Origin: Vanilla planifolia
Lineage: Eukaryota > Streptophyta > Magnoliopsida > Asparagales > Orchidaceae
NCBI GenBank assembly: GCA_023846275.1
Contig: CM043872.1
Coordinates: 30,060,670 to 30,124,669, forward strand
Direction of reading: 5' to 3'
DNA length: 64,000 nucleotides
Shown here: piece after piece, positions 25,125-37,949 of the stretch
Layout of the letters: the number at the start of each line of letters is the position of its first letter
How positions within the stretch are numbered: the first letter of the stretch is position 1
The notes under the pieces: generated by a model
What the model saw: the letters and a program-made list of their open reading frames with translations, nothing else
Database searches by the model: none
Told to the model about the DNA's origin: nothing
Program-made: the position numbers and the translations under genes

Positions 25125-27149
25125 TGGCTTTTAAGATGCTAAATTAATGAATTTTTTTTCTCTTGGAATATTAAATTTTATTAATTTTCATATAATTTTA
25201 AATGATTATCATGATCCAAAATCATTAATTTTGTTCTTTAAAAAAAATTAAAACAAATTCTCATCTTCTTCAAATCGGCACGGTTTTGATGGAACTTGGC
25301 GATGACTTAAAAGAGTGGAAATTATTATTTCAAAATAATAAAATATTTGTTGACTAAGTCTTCAAACATTTTATAATCTAAATAAAATAAAATAAAATAC
25401 AATATTAAACATATTTTATTCTTTTATCAAAAGAAGTTAAAATATTGTTTTAGACGTTTTATAATATTATTTATTTTATTAAACATTTATCTATAACAAT
25501 TTTATCAAATATATAACTTTTTAAATAATATTTAATCTAATATTCAACAATTATTCTATCAAAGAATACTTGTATTTTTAGCATTGCATCGTTTATAATT
25601 GATAAAAGAATGTTGATGAAAATAAAAGGTTTAAAATTTTACACTTACGTCAATTTTTAATGTCAATTAAGATATAATTTCTTTTCTTGTTTCATTTGTG
25701 ACACGATGTGGTCCAAATTTAATAATTATACCTCACTTCATTCTCATTTTTAATTAATTTGTTAAGTTATTTGCATACATATACACATACCAAATTATAT
25801 ATGAAATATCTAACATTTAAAAATCAACATCACATACATATACTTCAAAAAAAATATCAATTTGATAAATTTTCAAATAATTTTAAAAATGTCTTTGTGA
25901 TACCAATCTTAAATTTAACTTATTTATTAAATTTTAGTGCATTGATTTATTCCACACTTTTTAACGTCAACTTTAAATAAAATTTATTCAACTCTTGACA
26001 TGAATTTTAATGTGACGATATTGATTTTTAGGATATAAATATAACAATGTGTGTAAATATAAATACTACATATTTGATTAAATAATTTAGATTTGTAGTG
26101 AAAAAAGATGAGTGAGAGTACGAGTAAAAGAAAAGGTGGACAATTCATAAATTTTGGGCATCTAAAATGGCTTGATGTGTCGAATGTGCATAGAAGAATT
26201 AAAGGAGTTTGTGGGTTTTTTGATTTTTAACTGTTGTTCATAAACCTTAGTTTTAGAAACTTACAAGAAATTTTATGAGTGTTCGTGGCGCAAACGATGC
26301 ATCGAAATTTGATGAATTATTTATTTATGCAAAAACAATTTAAGCATACTATGTTAGATTTATATATTAACATAATTATTCACAAATAAGCATCATTTTA
26401 CAATTTTAGAATAGATTATTATCAAGTAGCATTTGTTTGATGTTGAAAAGTGATGTAGATGTTTGTATTCATATTAGATCTACACAAATGTATAGAACTG
26501 AGGGGATTCTCGCGAGAGTCAATTGTATGCATTAGGGACAAGATCATCAATATGTCAGATAAAAGATTATAGAAGTCATATCCAGAATTATGTAAATGTT
26601 AGTAATATAGAAAATATTTTGAGAAACAAAAAAATGATTAAAAAGATAAAAATAAGTTATAGTGTGCATATAAAAAGCTTAAAATTAAGACCCTTAATTG
26701 GGATATTTATTTTTTTTATGTTTTTGAGGAATTTAAGAAAGAAAAAACATCTTATTAAAAGTAGCATAGATTTTAGCATATATTTTTGTATATTTTTTCA
26801 ATTTTTTTTTTATCCAAGGTTCTTGCAAAAGACATAATAAATAGTATTTAGTTAATTCAACCAAATTTGAGACCCTAAAGTTACACTAAAAGTTGGCATT
26901 GACAATCATCGAATCTTTTTTGTCTAGCTACAACATTTCTTGACAATTAATGGGATTTGAAGTCTTTTGTTTTTACCATTATGTCTAATTATATAATTGA
27001 TTTGATTAAACATCCCTTTAAGAGAATTACTTAGTGGTGGTTGATCAACAAAAATATATAATGATATTAAAGTCTCTTGTTACTCATGACGAACGAGCCT
27101 AATAACTACAAAAACTCTAGCAATTTACATACTTTTAAATTATTAGAAA
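25125..27149. other. Very AT-rich intergenic DNA, no gene seen
   Basis: Open stretches 25759-25980 and 26523-26837 (+) translate to Ile/Lys/Phe/Asn-rich low-complexity sequence and are judged noncoding. No RNA gene recognised. Confidence 0.5.
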
Positions 27150-28065
27150 TGTTAGAAACTAATTAATTATGCCATTAAATTGTACATCTTGATGACATTA
27201 AAAGAATTATAATTTCTAATTTTTTTGCCTCGCTAGATTTTCTAATCCTCTTAGATAGTTGACATGAATTTATATCTTAATTTGACAATAAGTTTTCTTG
27301 AATGAAAATAAAAAAACGAAAATCACTTCATATCATCAAGATTGAAACCTTCAAAAAGTGTTGAAGGAAAAAAGCAAATGTCGGATGAATTGAAGAATTT
27401 GCAAGAATGGAACAAGCGAATGATTCAAATGAGGAGAAATATCGAAAAAAATAAAATTACATAAATTTTTAAAATTTTTGTATAAATATTTATCATCTTA
27501 AAAAAAGTGTTACAAATATTACAAAATAAAATATTTTAAAATAAAAAATGTAATCAACTCAAATTCATCAAAATAAGTTTTGTGATTTTCATTTAATTTT
27601 GAAGGAGTTTTTTTGAGATTATTATGAATGTATGAAACTAAAGAGTAATTATTTAATTTGATAAATTAAATAATAAATTATTTGATTGTATTGCTGAAGG
27701 GGTAAATCCCTACTTGCGGGATTTTGCAATAAGCCCGACGGGCGTAGGGGTGTTTCCTTCTCCCAGGCGGTGGTAGGCCACAAAATCCTGAACGTTGATC
27801 TTTTCCGTCGCCGTCCTGCCATTGAGCTGTCTCGAAGAGGGAGGCAGCGGATCGTTTGCGTTTCAGAAAAGGAGGTTTTCGTGAGTTCTCAATCCATAAA
27901 TCTTTGTTTTTGTACTTGTACTTCCAGAGGTTGCGTTGGCCATGAGATTTTTTGCATGGTTTCAACTCCTAACCGAGCTAGCACCTTAGCATTGGGTTGA
28001 TTGGAGTGGATTTTTCCGGTGGTCTTAGATTTTAGAGCACGGGATTGTTGTCGGAGGAAGGAGAG

Positions 28066-28120
28066 AGATAGATAGATAGATAGATAGATTGAGAGAGAAA
28101 GAGGGAGGGAGGGAGGGAGC
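28066..28120. repeat. Compound microsatellite (GATA)n then (GGGA)n
   Basis: About six GATA units at 28066-28090 are followed by GAGA-rich DNA and GGGA repeats at about 28101-28120, inside repeat C1. Confidence 0.9.
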
Positions 28121-28559
28121 GGAGAGAGAAAATGAAAAACCGAGGGAGATAACTAGGAAAAAGGGGCTCATGTGTGAAATGCGAAGTTGAAATATGAGTT
28201 ATTAAGTTGTATTTGAACCTGTTGAATTAATACATAGAAAAAATGTTATATGATACGGGCTCTTTGGATGACATGTAAGCCAAGAAAGAGAAAGAATTAG
28301 GAGCTAAATTTTAAGATTTCTCTGACTACAAGGTAGGCATTGACACGTTATATGTGAGGGCATGTTGACATGTTATTTAGGTTTATGTATCATATGGTAT
28401 GATGTTTTGGTGTGTCAACATGACATGGATTGCATATGATAAGTTTGATTGCATAGGAGTATTGTTTAGGTTGATACACAACAACATTTGATTGATAATT
28501 AATTGTGTAATAGATAATATGTTTTGTTTGGTGTTAATAAGATACATGTGGCTAGTGGA

Positions 28560-29070
28560 ACTTAGTGAATATTTTAAGGGTACAATGTTATATCTTTTAG
28601 GATTGTGTGATTAGTTAATGGAGTTCATTGAATACCCTAAGGGTATGACATTGTGAATATCTCATTGGATTGTGTGATTTACGAGAGAATACAGTGAATG
28701 TCTTAAGTTTGCAATGCTATGAGTGCTTCCTAGGGTTGTGATATCCAATATAGCTCAATGAACATCTTAAGGATACGACATTATGATTGCATATTAGGAT
28801 TGTGTGATTGGCCAATGGAGTTTAATGAATATCTTATGGGTATAACATTATTAGTGCCTCCTAGGATTGTTTGATTAGCATTGGAGCTCATAGAACCTTC
28901 AAAGGATATGACATTGTGAGTCCCTCTTAGGATTGTGTGATGGTAGTGGAGGTCAATGAACATTATAAGGGTATGATGTTGTGAATGCTTTATAGAGTTG
29001 TGTGATTGGCAAGCAAGCTCAATGAATATAATCGGATACGACATTGTGAGTGCCTCTTAGTATTTGTGTG
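28560..29070. repeat. Minisatellite, about 8 units of 63-65 bp, within repeat C1
   Basis: Units carry a (C/T)TCAATGAA-like start, then AAGGRTAYGACATTGTGA-like, then TTAGGATTGTGTGATT. Starts fall near 28562, 28625, 28691, 28756, 28821, 28888, 28951 and 29020. The open minus-strand frame 28781-29044 is a by-product of the repeat. About four related units occur inverted in C3 (about 38300-38540). Confidence 0.85.
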
Positions 29071-29570
29071 AACATATAAAGATGGTGTTTGGTCAATGAG
29101 AAAAATAATAAGATCGAATGTTAAGTGCTAATTAAATAAGAAAGAGAAATAAAAATATGAAATGCATTTGCTAAGCTTGCATATTTATGAATACCTTGCA
29201 TGCGACGTGATTGAATTACTTTTAATTTTTTAACAAATCTATATCTTATATTTTTTGTTTGTTAAGTCAGTATTGGTTAGCTTAGCCTATTTGTTGGCAT
29301 TAAAATTTCGGATATATTGGGAGCACAATATAGGGGTTAAGGACTGCAAGTCATAAAGAACAAGTTCATATGTTATATTTTAGATATATTGATGTATATT
29401 AGTATTATATCAAGTGTAAATTATTGTTATCGTAATATTTTGTTTCATTTATTATAAATTTAAAGCAACATAGCATGATATAATAGATATTTACATAGTT
29501 ATTATAGTGATATTTGTGAAAGATGATGTTATATTAGTTGCATAGATGTGGCATATTATATGTGTATGTG

Positions 29571-30489
29571 ATTTGGATGTTTATGTATATGACAAATAGA
29601 CAAAAAATTGAGGAGATTTTGTTCATATGAACTATGTAATATAAAGAAAAATTGGATTTTAATATGCTTAGAATCATGAAACTTGGTCATAATTTGGTAA
29701 TGGGGAGGTATAGGATGTCACAATATCATTGCAATGTTTTTGAATGTTTTGAAATAAAATAAAAAAGAATTGAGTTGATAACTCTTTGAAATGTTTTGAA
29801 GAGGCTCATCCCAAAAAGTTTAGAGAAATTAGATTGAAAGCCCAAATAGTGAAGTTTGAATGTAAATTTTGATAGATGGGAAATAAACTTACTCCTGTTT
29901 TTGGAAGAGAGAGTGTTTCTTGGCTTTAAAAATGCTATTATCATTTTGTCTTTTTAGTTAGATTCATGAGCATTTGGGAGGTTCCACTAGAGATAAGTTG
30001 GGTATTTTTTTAGAGAAGTTACTATTGGCAGATGAACTAATTATTTTAAGACGTCTATGGATAAGAGGATGAACTAATACTATGAATAGTAGTTTGGAAA
30101 GTTTTGTGATGTTTTGAATAGTTTTCTCATCTTAGTATTGGAAGCACGTTTTCTCTTTATAGAAACGAAACAATAAATCAAATTAATCTAAGGAGCATAT
30201 GATTCATAATTGTGTGGATAAGATTTACATCTAAATAACAATATCATCTTGTTGCAATTTTTATCTAAAATTTTTCAAAATAATTTTATTTTTTTCCCAA
30301 TGTTTTTAAGTTATATTCTATTTTGATTTTTGTTATCAACATGACTAACATTTAGATGTTGCTCAAATTTGAATGACAATTACTATCAATTTTTAAGATT
30401 AAAATAATATTTTTTAATAATATTAATTAAATATATATTTTGATCAAATTCTTAAAATCTTTAAAAAATATTGTAAGATATAAATATAT
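29571..30489. other. Interval between repeats C1 and B, no gene seen
   Basis: AT-rich DNA; an open minus-strand stretch at 29726-29944 (72 codons) is not recognisable. No other structure noted. Confidence 0.45.
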
Positions 30490-31517
30490 CCCTTTCACTA
30501 TAAAAAAATTGCATGTGACTTTTTTTTTAATCCTAATTTTCCTCTCCCCAAGCTCACATTGTCTCTCTCTGCATTGCTATTGAGATCATATTTTTTGAGC
30601 CCTTGTTATAGAGACCATTGGATCTTGTGGAGGCAGTACTTGTCGATGTCACTTCTCTTTTCTTTTATATCTCTCATGGGTTTTGTTTGAGTGCCATCAC
30701 CCTAAATTTTCACCATATCTACTGCCATTGAGATCTTGTCCACATTTTTCATAGCTATCATTAAGATCGCTACAGTTAGCATAAACTTTATTTTATCAGT
30801 TTTATGAATATAATTTCACATTATTTAGATTAAAACCAAATCGAAATATCTAATATATTTAATTGTAACATGTTTAAAAATTATTTGTAAACTAACTCAA
30901 TTAGGTTATGTGATATATTACAATTACTTTTTATTTAAGTGTGAAATTTGTGTTTTGGAGATTAATTATATAATAAAAGTATCAATATTAATATTTAGTA
31001 AATGATTTGATATTTTGAATACTTGTGACTTTAAATATTGTGTTAGGTTGCTGAAATTGACTATATATCATAGGTTTGGTAGATCCAATGGGTTTTCATA
31101 AATGGACTGTAGATCTCAAGGTTGGCGGCTCTTGTTGATGAATATATTTTTTATTGTTATGTTTTTTCTTCACATTTGTTATAAGGTAATGTAATTTGTG
31201 TAGTTATTTATACATAATATCACTATATTGCATTTTTTTTGTCGCATTTTTTCAGATCTTACCTATGCATGTTGTGGCAGCGTATCATATTGTTTTTTTT
31301 TTATCTTTCAATCATTATTCTATGTTAAATATGTTATTAGCTATTCATAAATATTTTATTCTACACCACATTTTTTTTCATGATTATTATTGTTGTGATC
31401 TAGAATCTTTTGCCTTCCTTTCAAGTCAAATCAAATCGTCGATTGAGGATATCTTTTCATTATTCCTAGTCGTTTACCAGTCAATTCCTCATGGATTGGG
31501 ACCCACTGGCCTGGGTC

Positions 31518-33452
31518 TCTTTTGTCTTGATTGGAATTCATTTGGAATTTCTATTATATATATATATTCGGTTTTGCAAAAAATCAAATTTCTTCTCTCT
31601 TGCCTTCCCGTGCCTCTTCTCACGTCTTCGTGGCCGACGCAAACCCTAGAAAGGGGTTTTCACGCTACTTGTTGGAAGCTTCGCCGAATTCGCTTCACTG
31701 ACGGCGAGGACGGTGGGAAAAAGTTGAAACATTGATGGAAATTGAGAAGTTTGGTGCGGCGGCAAGGATTTGTGAGTTCCTAACCCGCTATTTGTGCTAT
31801 TATTTGCTTTCAATCTCTTCAATTTTTGGCAATATAAGCTAGGATTTAGTTCTAATTAGGATCTTCTTTGGCCATTGGATTGATGGTGTACAAAATCTCG
31901 TGTTTTGCAAGTTAGAGTTTCGAGAAAAAAAGAAAATCAATAAAGGTGATAAGAAAGAGTTTATTTATGTAATTTAAGAAGTGAGTTCTACAATTTTACA
32001 TTGATACTTTAACAATTTTCAAATTGTGCACAAATCTATAAATTGAGTCGAGAAAATTACAATTTAACTGGCCGAAATCAACAAAAAGGGAAATTTGAAC
32101 AGCTATAAAACTATTTCAAATAATAAGAAAAACCTGTAAGATAGACTCTCTAACATGAATAACATATATATATATATATATATATATACAAAATTAGATA
32201 AAACTCATCAAAATGAGTTATTTATATTCGTTTTAATTAGAGTTCAAAATTATTATGAAAATTTGAAGTTGATGAATAATTATTTAAATTGGTTAATTAA
32301 TTAATTAATTAATTATTTAATTGTATATTTAATGGGGTAAATTCCTAGTTGTGGGATTTTGCTGACGGCCTGATGTAGGTACGAGGGTTTCCTTCTTCCT
32401 CTTCCATTGCCCAGGTCGGCCACAAACTAAAATTCTGTACCTCGATCTTTTCTCTTGTCATCCAGCCAATGAAACGTTGTGAAGAGGGAGGCAGTGGATC
32501 GATTGTGTTTCCAATAAAGAGGTTCTGTGAGTTCCTTAATCCTAAGTCTTCATTTTTCCTTTTTACCTCCATAGCTCAGTCATAAAATTTACATGTGTTC
32601 AAGCCTTGGTTGAACCATCACTTTGGTGTTGGGTGGATTGAAGGGGGGTTGATTGGTGTGTCTCTTTGGATTGAGGTCACGGTACAATGTCGGTAAAGAG
32701 AAAGTGGAGTGAGGAAGATTGAATTGATTTAGGATGTACCTTGGAAGTGCAAGTTATCAATTTGTATATAACCAAGTTGAATTAATACATAGAAAAATTG
32801 TGAAGATATTGACATATACTCCTTGTATGAATGCAGGGCACGAAAGGGGAAAGAATTGGGAGTTGACATTCAAATTCTTGCTTTTGATAGGTATCTGAAG
32901 CATTATATGTGCATATGCTTAATGTATTGATATTTTATAGCTTAGTCTTGTAAAGTTATGCTGGCATATTATTTAGTTGCATATGTCAAATATTTTGATG
33001 TATTGTTTTGTGTTAGCATAACTTGAATTGAATATGATGTCAATGAGTCATTGACTCACATGTTGTACCTGTAATACATATGAGCTTGATGGTGATTGCA
33101 TAACTTTGTATAAGCATATTGACATATTATAGAGGTGCATGCATTTAGTGTTGTGATGTGCTGTTATTTGTCATCATGACATGGATTGTTTGTGATACTA
33201 TTAAGTTAGTTTGATTCACATACTATATTTATATTTCTTATGTTATATGATAAATTTGATTGTGTAGAAGTACTGTTTGGGTCAATACATGACAACATGT
33301 GATTGATAATTAATTTTGTGTAATAAATAATATGTTTTGTTTGGTGTTAGCAAGATACATGTGACTAGTACAATTTAGTGAACATTTGTAGGATGCAACA
33401 TTGTGTCTCTTAGGATTGTGTGATTAGTCAGTAGACTTCATTGAACATCCTC
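31518..33452 (+). mobile_element. Insertion in repeat copy B carrying repeat C2
   Basis: This segment has no counterpart in copy A. Its left part, 31590-31790, is GC-richer and leader-like (contains GCAAACCCTAGAAAGG and then GTGAGTTCCTAA). A (TA)n run at 32164-32190 follows, and from about 32190 to 33452 it aligns with repeat C1, ending in one or two minisatellite-type units (TTAGGATTGTGTGATT near 33411). The exact ends and any target-site duplication could not be fixed. Confidence 0.6.
32164..32190. repeat. (TA)n microsatellite
   Basis: Uninterrupted alternating A/T of about 27 bp. Confidence 0.95.
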
Positions 33453-33548
33453 AGGAGCAATCTTCTTTGCTTCGTTCCTATGGACACCCATGGCACAGTT
33501 GACGTCAAGAGTATCTGAGGAGATATGAGTTCCTAATCCTTAACTCTT

Positions 33549-33725
33549 TCATATATATATATATATATACACGCGCGCGCGCACGCACACATACATATAC
33601 ACATGTACAGTATGTTTGCATATTAGCTTGGGTGGATATATATATATACACGCGTGCGTGCGCGCGCACGCACACATACATATACACATGTACAGTATGT
33701 TTGCATGTTAGCTTGGGTGGATGTT
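33549..33725. repeat. Tandem duplication of a TA / CG / CA alternating segment, period about 85 bp
   Basis: Each unit has a TATATATA run, an alternating CGCG/GCAC run, CACATACATATACACATGTA, and TTAGCTTGGGTGGAT. ACATGTACAGTATGTTTGCA occurs at 33601 and again at 33686. Copy A has a single unit with no CG run (about 14208-14280). Confidence 0.85.
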
Positions 33726-35434
33726 ACAATATTGGTTTGGATAAGGTGCTAGGGATGTGATGTGATCAACTAATTTGGCGAACGGATTTGCAAAATGTCG
33801 ACCCTATTGATTTAAGTTTGTTATGAGTTTCATATAATAAGGGAATCATAGCATAATGACATTATCGTTTTGTTATTACATTGTTTTGATGACATAAAAA
33901 TATGTACACTTGTATTTTTGTTGGTAGATAAACCTAAATAATGAAATGATATACTCATCATATTGTATGATGAGATTCTCTTGTATCTCTTGGTTATTGA
34001 TATGAGCAGTATCGTGGTTGGGATTCATATGGTTGGCTTTGTGGTTATGTTCGTGTAGATTTTTACTCGATTTTTTTCATGTCATCATCTTTATTTTGCA
34101 TAGTATGCTCAAGTCATTTCTTCTTATGCTTTAGTTGGTCGTTTCATTTATTGGTTTGTCTTTCGAATTCATAGTGTTTTCATGTTTTTTTTGGATCCAG
34201 TTAAATTGAGTTTTTATCACTTGAGCAGGTCAATATTATTGTTTTTGGGTGGGTATTAGATGTTTATGTTTTTATTTTAATGTTTTTTTTGTTGATATGA
34301 ACATTGAAATATTTATTTCAATGGCGTTTTGATATTGAACATTTAAAATATTTATGTTTTTAAATAATTATGCTTATGATATGAGTATGTTAGTAGTATT
34401 GTTTTGGGATGTGTATTAGATTATGGCGTTTTATTTCAATAATATTTTATTAATATTTAACATTTAAATACTTATGCTTTTCAATATTAAAATTAGTTTT
34501 TTTTCCTATTTCCTTTGTAGTTATATTTTTATTTTTATTATGGAATGGAGTTTGCAATACTTAGTCTTCATTGTTGTGTTGTCAAGTTATGATTATGATA
34601 CCTTTTTTATATCTCTTGTAGCATTGTTGAATTGCCTTCTAAACTTAGCGTGTGACATTTATAGATGGCCTAACCTGATCCATATTGCACTCATATTTGG
34701 CCCTTTGCCAACCTAATAATTTGCCTCTCAATACTTGATGCTCCACACTTTGCTACTCACTTGTTGTACTCTTGTTGCACCGTGTTTAGTCCAATTGCTT
34801 GGTTAGCCTCTTATTTGTTGCATTTGGATTAACATTTCTTGTCCCTTGAAGTATAATAAGACTAGATTATATTGTTTTAGAATTTATAATTACATAATAT
34901 TTTTATGAATAAATTTTTTGTTTTATTTTGCTTTTTCAAGAATATATGCAGCAAAATTCTCTTAGACGTAAAAAATAGTATTTACTTTGCTTAAATGAAA
35001 ATTTTGATCACTAAAGTTGTAGTTGATTCTCTTTATTTTCATTTTATAAATTGCTTTATTTCTTTAATAAAATTGGTTGCATTTCACAATTTATGTTGTA
35101 GTTTTAAACTTAAATAACAATTTGTTCTTTAAAACTTGTTTGGTATCTATATTGTTCTTAATATATTCATGTTGTACATGTCATGTGGTGGTGTTAATCA
35201 CAAGTATACCTTAAATTGCTTATGAAATAAATATTTTGCATAATAATTTTTTGGTACGCTAATTACAAAACGAATAGAAGTTAAGCAAATATAAAGAATA
35301 AACACCTTAATAAATATAAAGAAGCCTTAAAGCTTAGAATTTTTTAATGATATCATATTTATTAATTTTGTTGAGGAAACAAATTTGATGTCATGTTTTA
35401 AGTGTTTCAATAATTATTTTTACAAAAAAGGGGA

Positions 35435-35452
35435 TATATATATATATATATT
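35435..35452. repeat. (TA)n microsatellite
   Basis: Short alternating A/T run; the equivalent site in copy A (about 15919) is shorter. Confidence 0.85.
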
Positions 35453-37576
35453 GTTTAATCTTTGGATTTTTGGATGAGAACGAAATTTGAGTTTTGCTTG
35501 AAAAAAATGAAAATGTTGAACATGGAGATTCAAATTCAGATGAAGATGAAGTAGAAGGGGATCATGGAGATGGTGTGCTATGATTTCTACGAACATATTT
35601 AATGAGAATAATTATGAAAAAATTGATGATCATGATTCTCAAGACCAAATAAGAAATACAAACGCATTACAAGTGATTTGCAGATGTTCAGAAAGAGTTA
35701 AGTTTAGATTACAAAAAGTTTTTATATATAAAATTTATGATTAATTTCATGTGAAGTCTCTCAATGGTTAGACAAATAATTGATTTACCCTGCTGCTAGA
35801 GTGAAACACATACTTTCGCACGATGAGCGTCTCCTTAAAAGTTACGATGAAAATAATGAAGTATTTTTGTGACTTGGGTTTAAATTATGAAGATTTTAAT
35901 ATATGTTCAAATAATTATGTACTATTTAAAAAGAATTTGAATATGATAATTATTCAATTTATTGTGGAATCCAAATTAAGAAGAACAAAAAAATAATAGC
36001 AAAAATATAGAGATATAAATTAATAATTCAAAAGTTACAATGAAGGTGATAGAAAGGGAAGTACATTGATGTTGGAACCTTAAGATACTTTGTGTTGACT
36101 TTTTAGTTTGGAAAAGCTTTACAAAATGTTTTTATTTTACATGTATGTTATTACCTGATTTTATTATATCAAGATATTGTCAATTTTAGTTGTCATATCG
36201 TCAAAAATGGGTTTTGTCCTTAAAATGTGCATTGGAAATTTAAGATCAATGTTTCACATCCCAATAATTATTTTATCAATGGTTGATGTAAAATTATTCT
36301 TTGTCGTATCTCTCTACTTAGAGATCTGTCAAGAGTCTGTTAGGGCCACTTCTTATCGGACAAACATTTCAAGGTTAGACTCACATTTTGTCTTGGATGT
36401 TACAGATCTACTAGTTTTTTTTTCTGTTTCATCTTTGAGCAACATATTTTCAAAGGTACCATTTTGATACTAAATTTCGATGACTCGATCTTATCTAGTT
36501 AAAGTATTATTTTATTTGATAATCAACCAAAGCATACAATACCTCGATATAATGGGATCGGATTGTGATAATTCTTGTAACACCTGGGATTGAAGAAGGT
36601 GGGGAGTATGGACTCGGGGGTTTTGTCCAAAAAAGTGGCTTTGAGTGGCTCTTGATAGGTTTCTAAATGTAATGGTATATGGATGGATAATCTATATTAG
36701 TTATGAAAGGAATGATTGTGAGATTTATATGTAAGATGTTGGTTTTAACAAATAAAGACTTTCTAATGGCAAAAATTGTTTTTATTCGGTATAAGACAAC
36801 TAAATAGGATAATACATTGACATAATAAGATCATATCATAATCATACAATTTACAAAATATACTTTTAGGTTTAGCTATTGATAGTTTTAGTCTCTTTGA
36901 ATATATCATTTTTGCATAGAGTGTGTTGCTAACTACTTATTATTTGTCTTTGGCTATGCTTAGGAATTTATTCTCTATGATATTTTTGTTAATCCTTGGG
37001 TCCAAAGTACCAAAATATTGACAATTTTTATACATATTTATAAGGTTTAATTGATGATGACAAGAATTATAAGAAGATGATGAGGTAGAAATTTATGATG
37101 CCCTTTAGAAGGGCAACTTCAACCCGCAAGTTGCAATTAGGAGGGGGGACCCACTGCGAAAGTGAATGATGAAGGGGGCTGAAAGACTCGAGAGGTTCCC
37201 AATGTTCCAAGGGAATATTATAACAGTATGACAAGCTTTCATAATGGTTTTAAGCAATGTAGACAAGGAGAGGGCTAGCTTACAATAGGCCTTGCAATTC
37301 CAATTACACCATAAATAATAGATTGAACAAAAAGGCCTATAGACTTATCGTTGGGCTAGAAAAGAAGCATCACACCATGAGTCCAAACACTATCAAAATA
37401 TATAACAAGGATGTCTAACAAATGGGAAACAAAGCTAAAAGGGGATAAAACAGGCCTCACTTGAGAATAGAGCAATAGTGCTTGATCCAACCCCTTGATT
37501 AGCTAACTACACTAAGGGTATGTGCTAAGACTAATATAGCATGCAAACGATTAGCCATGTCATAATTGAAATAGCA

Positions 37577-37910
37577 TCAATGCAGAGGCACCAAACGAGA
37601 AGTAAATCCATTGGCCTTAATCAATTTAGGTCCCAATCCATTGATTCCATTTTCTTGGTACCAACATAATAGTAATTGACATTTTCTATCATATAAAGTC
37701 TTATATAATGTCATTTCAATGCTAACGCAATAGCTATTATTGTAATTAAACTCTATTATTAGAGTCAAATGTTCATCTCAACTGTCATCACAATCAAGTT
37801 TGCTTAGTTTCAACATTTTCTCAAGTGTTTTTATGTTCTTTTATGTCTAACCAACTTTTTGTGGATGATAGGTTGTGTTGAACCTTAATTGAGCCCCAAA
37901 AGTCTCATGT
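37577..37910 (-). pseudogene. Ty3-gypsy integrase remnant
   Basis: On the minus strand, 37910-37860 reads GAQLRFNTTYHPQKVG, matching the gypsy integrase ST(A/T)(Y/F)HPQTDGQ block with Gln-Lys-Val-Gly in place of Gln-Thr-Asp-Gly. After a stop and a short deletion, 37768-37577 reads LIIEFNYNNSY, MTLYKTLYDRKC, CWYQENG and LGPKLI. These match the gypsy blocks EFAYNNS, PYEALYGRKCR, W and LGPELI in order. No reverse transcriptase is visible nearby. It is a decayed fragment lying between repeat copies B and C3. Confidence 0.85.
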
Positions 37911-37949
37911 TTTGCATCCACGCTAATAAAAAACATAATCCAATAATCA

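Larger units (their letters stand above)
27150..29570 (+). repeat. Dispersed repeat C, copy C1
   Basis: This block aligns with C2 (32190-33452, same strand) and with C3 (37950-39846, opposite strand). Anchors are GTACATCTTGATGACA near 27185, TTTTCTAATCCTCTTA near 27238, a GC-richer box at 27695-27850 starting GGGGTAAATCCCTAC, a 63-65-bp tandem array, and TTTGTTTGTTAAGTCAGTAT near 29255. The minus-strand frame 27678-27965 (95 codons, starting MKPCKKSHGQ) has a counterpart in C3 (38939-39232, +), but the C2 equivalent is read in a different frame, so coding is doubtful. C3 abuts a gypsy integrase remnant, so an LTR or leader of a Ty3-gypsy-type element is a reasonable guess. Confidence 0.75.
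30490..37138 (+). repeat. Long dispersed repeat, copy B (about 6.65 kb including an insertion)
   Basis: Direct copy of A (12885-17636) with collinear similarity at both ends and throughout. The extra length matches one insertion of about 1.9 kb at roughly 31518-33452. To its left the copies share GGGACYCACTKGCCTGGGTC, and to its right they share GCAATCTTYTYTRCTTCGTT. Substitutions and small indels are frequent, so the two copies are old. No intact gene is present. The long open frame 31196-31735 (179 codons) runs from the repeat into the insertion and is judged fortuitous. Confidence 0.75.

Noticed and set aside
28781-29044. Minus-strand open frame with repeated protein motif as a repeat protein
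   Set aside because: The periodicity is that of the 63-65-bp minisatellite, which is not a multiple of three in every unit; the frame is incidental.
31196-31735. 179-codon plus-strand open frame as a gene
   Set aside because: It crosses the junction between repeat copy B and the insertion. The repeat part has no matching open frame in copy A, and the translation is T-rich-DNA-type Phe/Leu/Ser.
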